This document shows positions 1 to 6,818 of a DNA stretch of 15,546 nt, piece after piece (position 1 is the stretch's first letter; every line of letters begins with the position of its first letter). The notes under the pieces were generated by a model, which searched no databases, had not been told where the DNA came from, and worked only from the letters and a program-made list of their open reading frames with translations. The stretch comes from an uncultured Bacilli bacterium (GTDB taxonomy: Bacteria; Bacillota_I; Bacilli_A; RF39; UBA660). Location of the stretch: NCBI GenBank assembly GCA_947625315.1, contig CANQOE010000009.1:1-15546 (forward strand), in the 5' to 3' direction. The position numbers and the translations under genes were made by a program.

Positions 1-1107
1 AGCTTTTTTTATTGAATCATATATACATGGTTCTATTTCGTGTGAATATCCGTCAGAAAAATTTTTTCTATTAAAAAGATCATAATCGCCATTAGATTTG
101 CCAAAGGAAAATCCTAATAATCCATATTTATTTTCTTTTTTTAATAGGGCATAATTATCGTCTATTATATTTATTTCATCATAATTGCAAGGTATATCAA
201 CCTTTTTTCTTAAATTAGGGTAACCGTATAACCTCCAACCTACACTAGTAAAATGCCAATCAAATGTAACGCCAATAAACCCTTTTTTTCGTTTACCTTC
301 TACTATTTTCTCCAAGAAAAATATTTGTCTTTCGCTGTCATATTTAATATTCGAATATTCTGCTGGTAAACAATCTTCAAAATTACATTCAAATATATAA
401 TCACTGGCACGAGTAACAACTTTTTGTTTAACTCCAAATACTGGTTTTTTATTTTTAAGTTTTGAATAAATTATCATTTCCACATTGCGAGTTAATGCAT
501 CTTTTTCAATATAGTCTGAAGTTCTATAGCGCATTTTGCTACGATTTCCATATTCATCACGCATTTGATAAATTCCAACCCCATTTGCCGGTGATATAGT
601 GGTATAATCATAAGTTAGATACTTGGGGTCAATTTTTTCGTTTATTCTTTTATGATACCAAAATCCTATACGGTCTCCACTTTTGGTATGTTTTCTTAAC
701 CTTACTGTTCCATCATTTAATTCTTCTATCTCATCACATTTGCCAAAGGGATAAACTTCTTCTAATTTTGAACTGTCAGTTTCTTTTAAATATTTTCTTT
801 TCAATATACCTTTTTTACCATCTTTTTCGGCTGCTACTTCTATACTATAATTGCCTATACTATATTTTAAAATTCGTAATTTTTTGTAGCCTTCAGAGTA
901 ATCTAATAGGCATTCACCAGTGCCATTGTATAAACTACAAGTTCCATCTTCCGTTTCACATATATAATAAATTGTTTCATTATATGAATTGCCTTTATAT
1001 ACATAAATATTTCGAAATATAAAGGGAGCAACTTCGGCTAAATTACTATTTATGATACCTTTTAGGATTTTTCCGTCAACCATTTTTTCTTTTACTTTTA
1101 ATGCCAT
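1..1107 (-). CDS. WG-repeat-like protein, 3' end outside window
   Basis: This reading frame is open from the ATG at 1107 to the window edge, giving 369 codons without a stop; the C-terminus is missing. I read no signal peptide or membrane segment. The protein has recurring blocks in which an acidic 'DEI-x-x-x-x-D/N-x-x' stretch is followed by short hydrophobic strands, a basic turn and a glycine-aromatic or glycine-hydrophobic end (for example CDEIEELNDG, then later YDEINIIDDN followed by KYGLLGFSFG). That is the pattern of WG/KWG beta-repeat proteins, which are usually of unknown function and may bind proteins or ligands. The family call is inferred from pattern only. An AAGGAG site at 1120-1125 lies 12 bases before ATG 1107, a slightly long gap; the in-frame ATG at 1119 abuts that site and is less likely. 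It has its own strong promoter (1142-1170), so it is independent of prfB. Confidence 0.8.
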   Translation of the reverse strand, partial: MALKVKEKMVDGKILKGIINSNLAEVAPFIFRNIYVYKGNSYNETIYYICETEDGTCSLYNGTGECLLDYSEGYKKLRILKYSIGNYSIEVAAEKDGKKGILKRKYLKETDSSKLEEVYPFGKCDEIEELNDGTVRLRKHTKSGDRIGFWYHKRINEKIDPKYLTYDYTTISPANGVGIYQMRDEYGNRSKMRYRTSDYIEKDALTRNVEMIIYSKLKNKKPVFGVKQKVVTRASDYIFECNFEDCLPAEYSNIKYDSERQIFFLEKIVEGKRKKGFIGVTFDWHFTSVGWRLYGYPNLRKKVDIPCNYDEINIIDDNYALLKKENKYGLLGFSFGKSNGDYDLFNRKNFSDGYSHEIEPCIYDSIKKA

Positions 1108-1141
1108 ATTTATAAACATCTCCTTAAAATATTTGTAAGTT

Positions 1142-1170
1142 ATGTTATCATAAAAGGCTAAGGATGTCAA
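1142..1170 (-). promoter_or_regulatory. Sigma-A promoter of the WG-repeat-like gene
   Basis: On the minus strand a perfect -35 TTGACA (1165-1170) is separated by 17 bases from a -10 TAACAT (1142-1147). The predicted transcript starts near 1135 and reaches the start codon at 1107 after a short leader containing AAGGAG. Confidence 0.75.
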
Positions 1171-1311
1171 GGCTAACTCCGTTCTTTATGTGTTTAACAA
1201 AACTGTTTTTGATTATATTTGGCTTATCAATGGGTTGACCTAATTTAAATACTATTACTGATAAAAAAATGTAAAAATATAATGCTTTAAAATTAAAACA
1301 AATTAGTTAGC

Positions 1312-2380
1312 TTATTTTATTTTTAATACACTTTCAATTAGAGGCATAATATCACCATCTAAAACTTTTTGAGGGTCACTAATTTCCAATTTGGAGCGAT
1401 GGTCTTTAACTAATTTATAAGGTTCTAATATATAACTTCTTATTTGACTGCCAAAATCAATGGCAGAAGCGGGACCACTGATGGCTTTTATTTCTTCTTC
1501 TCTTTTGGCTAGTTCTTGTTGATATAGTTTATTTTGAAGCATTTGCATGGCTACTTCTTTATTGCGTAATTGACTGCGTTCTATTTGGCAAGTTACAACT
1601 GTTTTAGTTGGTAAATGGGTAATACGCACTGCCGAATTAGAAGTATTAACCGATTGTCCTCCGGCGCCACTAGAATGATATACATCAATTTTTAAATCTT
1701 CTTCATTAATATGTACCTCATCTAGTTTAGAAAAGTAAGGAGTAACAGATACAGAAGCAAAAGAAGTATGGCGGCGTTTATTAGCATCAAAGGGGGAGAT
1801 ACGCACCAAACGATGGGTTCCTTGTTCACATTTTAAATAACCATAAGCATATTCGCCTTCAATAAATAAAGTAACGGATTTAAGGCCGGCTTCATCGCCT
1901 GCTTGATAATCAATAACCTTATATTTATAATTATTTTGTTCTAAGAAGTGCTTATACATTCTGAGTAACATACTAGCCCAATCGCAAGATTCAGTACCAC
2001 CAGCCCCAGGATGAATTTCTAGATAACAAGCCGAATTATCATACTTACCATTTAAAAGTGTATTAATTTCTAATTCTTCTATTTCTTTGGTTAAATTGTT
2101 TATTTCAGTTTCATTAATATCTTCTAATTCACTTAGTTCTAAAGATAAATTTAAACTATCTAATAAAGAATTATATTTTTGAATGATTTTATTTATGTTG
2201 CTCAATTTTTGATTAGTAGTATTAGCTTCTTCAATGTTAGACCAAAAATTGGGGTCATTAGTTTTATGAGTTAATTCTTCTTTTTCATTTATTAATTTGG
2301 AGATGTCAAAGAGACCTCCCAATGTCTAAAAGTCTTTCTTTTAAAGTATTTAATATTTGTTTAATTTCTTTTTTATCCAT
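1312..2380 (-). CDS. prfB: Peptide chain release factor 2 (programmed +1 frameshift)
   Basis: RF2 recognises UAA and UGA in the ribosomal A site and triggers peptidyl-tRNA hydrolysis. The full product is about 355 residues, close to the family norm. It is made from two frames: a 24-codon first part starting at ATG 2380 behind a GGAGG site, an in-frame TGA at 2306-2308, then a +1 shift into the long frame that ends at 1312. Visible landmarks are the SPF anticodon-like tripeptide (near residue 196, in RISPFDANKRRHTSF) that reads UGA, and the catalytic GGQ (near residue 241, in SSGAGGQSVNTSNSAVRITH). The RF-typical HPGAGGTES segment is also present. A call starting at the TTG at 2322 would miss the true N-terminus. 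A weak promoter sits upstream, and the preceding gene has its own terminator, so prfB is probably transcribed alone. I see no convincing hairpin terminator after the stop. Confidence 0.97.
2305..2320 (-). promoter_or_regulatory. RF2 autoregulatory +1 frameshift site
   Basis: In the prfB mRNA an internal Shine-Dalgarno GGGAGG (2315-2320) is followed by a 3-base spacer, then CTT (2309-2311), in-frame TGA (2306-2308) and C (2305). The order, the spacing and the CUU-UGA-C slip site match the known bacterial RF2 element. When RF2 is scarce, the ribosome pauses at UGA and slips +1 to make full-length RF2. The site is intact, so the in-frame stop is regulation and not damage. Confidence 0.95.
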
Positions 2381-2447
2381 AATATCCTCCGTATCCTCGT
2401 ATCATCTTCAGCATCATAATCATAATTATTTGGTTTTCTTATCTATT

Positions 2448-2476
2448 ATTATATAATAAAAGTTAATATTTTACTA
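2448..2476 (-). promoter_or_regulatory. Possible prfB promoter
   Basis: A consensus -10 TATAAT lies at 2448-2453 on the minus strand. The hexamer 17 bases upstream (TAGTAA, 2471-2476) matches only three positions of the -35 consensus. It is supported mainly by its place between the upstream gene's terminator and prfB. Confidence 0.4.
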
Positions 2477-2484
2477 GTATTATT

Positions 2485-2519
2485 AAATTTAAAAAGCTAT
2501 TAACGCTTGGTTAATAACT
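2485..2519 (-). terminator. Rho-independent terminator after the 342-residue gene
   Basis: On the minus strand, a 10-bp stem (arms 2510-2519 and 2495-2504, one T:G wobble) with a 5-base loop is followed by TTTTT and more T-rich sequence. The upstream arm begins on the first base (T) of the TAA stop codon side, so the terminator directly follows the gene. It is GC-poor but has the right order of elements. Confidence 0.65.
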
Positions 2520-3547
2520 TATAGTTTTAAAGTTCTGGTTATATGAATAGGAACTAATTTAAGTAATCCTAAACATTTCCATAAACTTTGAGCTAATTCT
2601 TCATTAGCTAGATTGGGAGTTTTTTCTTTTAAGATTTGGTATGTTGATTCAAAATCTTGAGTATTAAAATGTAAATAAATATATAATAAGGTTGATATAA
2701 TTTCGATGGCATCTTTTTTAATTAAAATGTTTTCTAAAAAATAAGAAGAATAATCGATAGTTTTAATTTCATTAGTACTAAATAGATTAGCTAAAGTAGC
2801 ATCACCATTAGTATTGTATTCTTGATAAAAATCGAAAACTGCTTTACTTTTGGAATCTATATCTGTTAAATTATTGGCAATAACATCAGATTTTAAATTA
2901 TTAGTTAAATCGAATTTAAGAGATTCGCGTTTATTTAAAAGATAATCTACTAAATAAATTAAGCTTTGCATTTTTAGATGAATGGTTTTTTCACCATCTT
3001 CTTGAATATTTTTAGATAAGGGATTATATAATTCACTTAAATATTCATTATATAATGCTAGCATTTTACGAGGAGTATAACCTAATTTTTGAGTTTTTAA
3101 ATTATTATAGCCTTTTTCAAGTATTTGCAAATCTTGAGGAATAATACTATTTAATAAATCTTGAATTATTGTTTCTTTATTTTCTTTAGTAAATCCCCAG
3201 ATTAAACATGGACTTTGATAATTGTTGGCTTTAGTTATATTATATTTAGCTAAAGGTTGGCCAATTTGTTTTTCCTTATATTTAATATTAGCTATAACAT
3301 TTTTTAAAATATTAATTATTTTCTCTTTTTCAGTTAAAGATATATTTTGGTATATATTTCCTACGGTTAAATATAAAAACTCATTACCATTATATCTTAT
3401 TTGGAAATCTAATAATTCAAAATTTTCTAAATTAAACATTCCTTTTATTTCATTAGAATTAGTAATAATAGATATTTGATTTTTAAATTTAGCTTTTAGT
3501 TGATAGGCTAGAAAAACTAAATCTTGATAGTTAGTATTATAAATCAT
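2519..3547 (-). CDS. Uncharacterised 342-residue protein
   Basis: I do not recognise the family. The protein is soluble-looking, without a signal peptide or a clear membrane helix, and rich in Asn, Lys, Ile and Leu. Its N-terminal ~110 residues alternate strands and helices. The middle (about 115-215) contains NYQSPCLIWGFTKENKETI and YTPRKMLALYNEYLSEL, and the C-terminal part is mainly helical (ISTLLYIYLHF near residue 290). The start at ATG 3547 is supported by an AAAAGGAG site and by a good promoter (3577-3605). It is divergent from tspO and is closed by a hairpin terminator at its stop codon, so it is a single-gene unit. Its base and codon use resembles that of prfB, which suggests a resident gene, perhaps lineage-specific. 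Confidence 0.85.
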   Translation of the reverse strand: MIYNTNYQDLVFLAYQLKAKFKNQISIITNSNEIKGMFNLENFELLDFQIRYNGNEFLYLTVGNIYQNISLTEKEKIINILKNVIANIKYKEKQIGQPLAKYNITKANNYQSPCLIWGFTKENKETIIQDLLNSIIPQDLQILEKGYNNLKTQKLGYTPRKMLALYNEYLSELYNPLSKNIQEDGEKTIHLKMQSLIYLVDYLLNKRESLKFDLTNNLKSDVIANNLTDIDSKSKAVFDFYQEYNTNGDATLANLFSTNEIKTIDYSSYFLENILIKKDAIEIISTLLYIYLHFNTQDFESTYQILKEKTPNLANEELAQSLWKCLGLLKLVPIHITRTLKL

Positions 3548-3576
3548 TTAACATTTCTCCTTTTTCATAATATTAT

Positions 3577-3605
3577 ATTTTATATAAAAATAACTTTTTT
3601 AGCAA
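3577..3605 (-). promoter_or_regulatory. Promoter of the 342-residue gene
   Basis: On the minus strand TTGCTA (3600-3605) and TAAAAT (3577-3582) are separated by exactly 17 bases. The position is about 30 bases upstream of the start codon at 3547 and in the divergent region shared with tspO. Confidence 0.6.
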
Positions 3606-3686
3606 GAGTTTTTAGATAATTTTTTTAAATTTTGGTTAATATTAAATATATAAGAATATTTTTAAAAATAAATAATAAAAATTAAA

Positions 3687-3692
3687 AGGAGG
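3687..3692 (+). promoter_or_regulatory. Ribosome binding site of tspO
   Basis: AGGAGG, preceded by AAA, lies 5 bases before the ATG at 3698. It fixes this start. A -10/-35 pair for this gene is not clear in the AT-rich sequence upstream. Confidence 0.8.
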
Positions 3693-3697
3693 TTATT

Positions 3698-4153
3698 ATG
3701 AAGTGTAAAGTATATATAAAAAGTATTCTTTTACCATTAATACCAGGGGGAATAGTAGGTTTTATAACTAGTAAGTTTATGAATTATGAAATGTTAATTA
3801 AGCCAGTATTAGCTCCACCCGCAATAGTTTTTCCAATAGTTTGGTCAATTCTTTATATATTGATGGGTATTAGTTATGGAATGCTGGTTATTAGGGGATT
3901 AAATACTAGTGAAATTAAGAAATTATATTATGGGCAATTAATTGTCAATCTATTATGGCCAGTGATATTCTTTGTTTTTAAATTAAGATTTTTAGCTTTA
4001 ATATGGATTATATTATTAGTTTATTTGGTTTATAAAATGGTTAAAGTTTTTTATCATTTAAAAAAAGAAGCTGGTTTAATCCAAATACCTTATTTAATAT
4101 GGGTATTGTTTGCAACTTATCTAAATTTGTTTTTCTATATCTTAAATAAATAA
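3698..4153 (+). CDS. tspO: TspO/MBR family membrane protein
   Basis: This is a small five-helix membrane protein of the TspO/MBR (peripheral benzodiazepine receptor) family. The family binds porphyrins and related ligands and is linked to tetrapyrrole handling and stress responses; the role here is not known. At 151 residues it is of normal length. Hallmarks are the PGGIVGFITSKFM helix near the N-terminus, the PPAIVFPIVWSILYILMGISYG segment (about residues 40-62), YGQLIVNLLWPVIFF (about 77-93) and PYLIWVLFATYLNL near the C-terminus. These carry the conserved Pro, Trp, Asn-x-x-Trp-Pro and Trp-x-x-x-Ala-x-x-Leu-Asn positions. It is the only plus-strand gene in the window, and it converges with the gene ending at 4177. 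A hairpin terminator lies just past its stop. Confidence 0.95.
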   Translation: MKCKVYIKSILLPLIPGGIVGFITSKFMNYEMLIKPVLAPPAIVFPIVWSILYILMGISYGMLVIRGLNTSEIKKLYYGQLIVNLLWPVIFFVFKLRFLALIWIILLVYLVYKMVKVFYHLKKEAGLIQIPYLIWVLFATYLNLFFYILNK

Positions 4154-4167
4154 AATAAATGTTTATT

Positions 4168-4198
4168 AGAAATCTTTTAAAGAGGTTTCTTTTTCTTT
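4168..4198 (+). terminator. Terminator of tspO
   Basis: An 8-bp stem (arms 4168-4175 and 4183-4190, one T:G wobble) with a 7-base loop is followed by TTTTCTTT on the plus strand. It overlaps the last codons of the convergent gene ending at 4177. No T-run follows on the minus strand, so it is one-directional. Confidence 0.6.
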
Positions 4199-4968
4199 AA
4201 TTGACGAATATATTTAGAAAAACTATCATCAAACTCAATAGTTCCATAATCGTGAATACTTTGAATTAGATTATCATTTTGATCTAAATAAGTTAGCCAT
4301 TTATCAGGTTCAGTAGCCACCTTTAGAGAAAGCAGATCATTTATGCGGGCATTTATTAAAGAGTTAATTGCTCTAGTAGATGATTTAATTATATCTTCTT
4401 TTTGGTCAATTAAAAGAACAAAATAAGAGTCAATATTTAAAGCCTTTTTTATTTCTTTTATCATATATTCTATAGATAAGTAAGGAAAAGGAATATTATT
4501 AAATAAATTTGGTTGCATATTTTTAGTAGTATAATTAATATAGGAAGTATAATAGATTTCTTTATTTTCTTTTAATCTTTTTAAAAGTTCTGAATAATTT
4601 TCGATATTAGAAATTTGAGGATTTTTAATGTATTCATTAATTTGTTTAATAAGATTAGCAAAGCGAGCATTTAATAACTCGGGTGAATATAACTTTTGAG
4701 CTTTTGCCAAAATATTATATATAATATTAGAAATTAAATAATCCTTGCTTAAAATATCAATCATTGTTAAACTTAAATTTTTAGAGACCAAAAAATCTTT
4801 AGGAAAGCCAAAAGAATCTAAATAAATTGCCATAGGCGAATTCTTATTGATTGTAATGGGATAAGCTTCTTCTAAGGATTTTAAAAATTTAGTGCGTTCT
4901 TCACTATTAAACCCATAGATAAATTGATGGCGACTTTGGCCCATTATTTCTTGTTTTAGATGCTCCAT
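4177..4968 (-). CDS. AAA-ATPase-like protein with degenerate Walker motifs
   Basis: The layout resembles an ORC/STAND-like P-loop NTPase but the active-site residues are absent. Residues 14-29 (HQFIYGFNSEERTKFL) sit where a Walker A loop would be, yet have no G-K-T/S. Residues 183-189 (FVLLIDQ) look like a Walker B strand with the catalytic Glu replaced by Gln. They are followed by a sensor-like helix and the SLKVAT strand (214-219) and HDY (239-241), a pattern I associate with ORC-like AAA proteins in which the guard strand follows the arginine-bearing helix. The family call is inference; if right, this is a pseudo-ATPase, perhaps a scaffold or regulator. It starts at ATG 4968 behind AAAGGA (4977-4982), and only 14 bases separate it from the upstream gene, so the two form an operon. 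Confidence 0.8.
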   Translation of the reverse strand: MEHLKQEIMGQSRHQFIYGFNSEERTKFLKSLEEAYPITINKNSPMAIYLDSFGFPKDFLVSKNLSLTMIDILSKDYLISNIIYNILAKAQKLYSPELLNARFANLIKQINEYIKNPQISNIENYSELLKRLKENKEIYYTSYINYTTKNMQPNLFNNIPFPYLSIEYMIKEIKKALNIDSYFVLLIDQKEDIIKSSTRAINSLINARINDLLSLKVATEPDKWLTYLDQNDNLIQSIHDYGTIEFDDSFSKYIRQLKKKKPL

Positions 4969-4982
4969 AAAATCATTCCTTT

Positions 4983-5522
4983 CTAATGTTTTTTTAAATG
5001 ACTACTTAAAACTAATTCTTCGATATCATTTTGGGAAGCTTGGTTTATATGCAAGTCATATAATTGATTATAAGAAGTATATATAGCCGGATAATTTTGA
5101 CATGTCATATCATCACCAATGTTGATATCTGTAAAGATAGTAGCATCTTTTACGCCATATATATCTTTAGCAATTGTTAAAATAATAGTATCATTTTTTT
5201 CTTTGAGATAAAAGTGATTTTCACCTTGATAGTATTTATCAATTGTTGTAATTTTAGAATCATTTAAGCTAAGACATAAATCACGAAATATTTTATATAA
5301 ACCATTTTGATCATCTTTTGTAAAGGTAAAATCGATAATATTGTACTTTTTATCAGGATTATCTGGGTTATTTAAACAAAAAGCTCTTAAACCATAGTTA
5401 GGGAAACCGTTGTTACCAATAATATATAGTTTTAAAAATTGGGTTATTTTGTTATCTTTTTTGTTGATGATAAAGAATCCTGGTCCTAAATAAGATTCAT
5501 CATATAATATATAATTTGCCAT
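4983..5522 (-). CDS. Uncharacterised 179-residue protein, operon partner of the ATPase-like protein
   Basis: No family is recognised. The N-terminal half is beta-rich with repeated short strands (MANYILYDESYLGPGFFIINKKDN, then a Gly/Asn/Pro-rich stretch NNGFPNYGLRAF). The C-terminal part is polar, without a membrane helix or signal peptide. The start at ATG 5522 is fixed by a strong AAGGAGGG site about 7 bases away. It is the first gene of a two-gene unit with the degenerate ATPase-like gene 14 bases downstream, suggesting a shared function. A candidate promoter lies at 5566-5593 within the 3' end of the RhuM relic. Confidence 0.82.
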   Translation of the reverse strand: MANYILYDESYLGPGFFIINKKDNKITQFLKLYIIGNNGFPNYGLRAFCLNNPDNPDKKYNIIDFTFTKDDQNGLYKIFRDLCLSLNDSKITTIDKYYQGENHFYLKEKNDTIILTIAKDIYGVKDATIFTDINIGDDMTCQNYPAIYTSYNQLYDLHINQASQNDIEELVLSSHLKKH

Positions 5523-5549
5523 ACATATACCCTCCTTAAAGTGTTAGTT

Positions 5550-6548
5550 TTATTTATTTTCTATTATTTTAGTTTCGATTATTAATTTATCAAAATCCGA
5601 AATATAATTTTTATCTTGAATAACTTTATATTTTGCGTATTCACTTTCCGCTTTTTTAATGGCTTGTTTATGGGAAATATTTCCTTTGCCTTCTAGTATT
5701 TCATAATGAAAAACATTTAGAGCATTTTCAATTTCATTTTTCCAATCATTCATATACATCGGAATATTTCTTTGGCATTATTTTCTGCAATATTTAAAAA
5801 TATTTTTCTTACTTTCATTTAAATAATTTTTAGCAATAGTTATATCAGATTTTAAAATTTTACCATCGGGTGATTTTTCCCAAGTTGTAAGACCCATATT
5901 TTCTTTTGTCGAATCAACTCTATTATAAACTATTTACGCGGCAGTTTGACCAGTTATTGCATAATGAAATTTATTTTGGATTGTTTTATAAAATTCTATG
6001 GCTGTATCACTATTTTTGTCATAATCTAGGGAACATTCGGCAAAAATATCAGTTACTTTTTGGTAAAACATTCTTTCACTAGCACGAATTAGTTTTATTC
6101 TTTCAAGTAATCTTTGAAAATATTCTTGAGATTTTTGAGCTTTCATAAATCTTTCATCGTTTAAAGCAAAACCTTGAACCATATAATCTTTAATTATTTT
6201 ATTAGCCCAAGTTCTAAATTTAATGGCTTTTTTAGAATTTACTCTAAAACCTATAGAGATAATCATATCTAAATTATAATATGGATAAATTCTTTTAACT
6301 TTACGATTGCCTTCATTTTGAACTTGTGCAATTTTTGCACAAGTTGAATTTTCGCTTAATTCTTCATCATTATATATATTATTAATATGTCTTATGATAC
6401 CACTTCTATCAATATTAAAAAGAGTAGCTAGAGCCTCGGTATTTAGCCAAACATCTTCATTTTGAAGGATTACTTCTATTTTAGTATTTCCTTCTTCATC
6501 GTTATAAAATAAAATGTTGTTTTCATTACCAATTAATTTATTATTCAT
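5550..6548 (-). pseudogene. RhuM-family protein, disrupted
   Basis: Translated in one frame with the lesions repaired, this region reads as a nearly full-length RhuM-type protein (about 330 residues), a family found in phage-like, genomic-island and accessory loci; the molecular role is poorly known. The N-terminal block has VWLNTEALATLFNIDRS and YYNLDMIISIGFRVNS, then the FRTWANKIIKDYMVQGFALNDERF segment; the C-terminal block is PMYMNDWKNEIENAL with GNISHKQAIKKAESEYAKY. Three lesions are visible: a GAA-to-TAA type stop after GQTAA (stop at 5934-5936), a deletion of roughly 17-19 bases near 5805-5815 after NYLNES, and a one-base loss in an A-run near 5772. The last two restore the frame for the C-terminal 70 residues. 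The best start is ATG 6548 (MNNKLIGNEN) behind GGGGAGG, not the longer ATG at 6584. Confidence 0.88.
5566..5593 (-). promoter_or_regulatory. Candidate promoter inside the RhuM relic for the 5522 operon
   Basis: On the minus strand TTGATA (5588-5593) and TAAAAT (5566-5571) are 16 bases apart. They end about 45 bases before the start codon at 5522, which makes this a plausible private promoter for the two-gene unit. Confidence 0.45.
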
Positions 6549-6592
6549 CTTGAAACCTCCCCTTAAAAATAACTTAATAAACATCTAAGAAT

Positions 6593-6621
6593 ATTATACT
6601 ATTTTTTGGGTTATTTAACAA
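6593..6621 (-). promoter_or_regulatory. Sigma-A promoter of the rhuM relic
   Basis: On the minus strand TTGTTA (6616-6621), 17 bases, then consensus TATAAT (6593-6598). It lies about 45 bases upstream of ATG 6548 and looks functional, so the broken gene may still be transcribed. Confidence 0.7.
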
Positions 6622-6665
6622 CTTTTTTGGTTAGTTAATTGAGTATTTTATTTTTATTTATTAAT

Positions 6666-6705
6666 TTTAAAAAGAATGTTAATAACTATATTTTTATTAA
6701 CATCC
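6666..6705 (-). terminator. Terminator of the araC-ABC transporter unit
   Basis: A perfect 10-bp inverted repeat (arms 6676-6685 and 6694-6703, extended to about 12 bp with a G:T and a G:C pair) with an 8-base loop is followed on the minus strand by TCTTTTT. It lies about 115 bases past the stop of the exporter gene and upstream of the rhuM promoter. The stem is almost entirely A/T. Confidence 0.55.
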
Positions 6706-6818
6706 ATTATTTTAAATAATCAAACTTTAATATTTTTGTCATAATTTCTAAATGCTTCTACAATCTAATAATTATAAGAATTTTTAATTTATTATTTTAT
6801 CTTTTTAGTATACTTTAT

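Noticed and set aside
768..1022. Plus-strand 84-codon reading frame
   Set aside because: It lies entirely inside the minus-strand WG-repeat-like gene and has Leu/Tyr/Phe-rich content typical of an antisense shadow.
1312..2322. prfB as a damaged gene because of its in-frame TGA
   Set aside because: The stop is part of a complete RF2 programmed frameshift element with correct spacing.
2381..2440. Short leader peptide frame overlapping the prfB start
   Set aside because: About 16 codons in low-complexity sequence; no ribosome binding site or similarity that would support it.
3222..3479. Plus-strand 85-codon reading frame
   Set aside because: Antisense to the 342-residue gene. Hydrophobic composition and no ribosome binding site.
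5550..5759. Separate small gene of 69 codons
   Set aside because: Its sequence is the C-terminal end of RhuM and is in the same frame as the upstream part; it is a fragment of the pseudogene.
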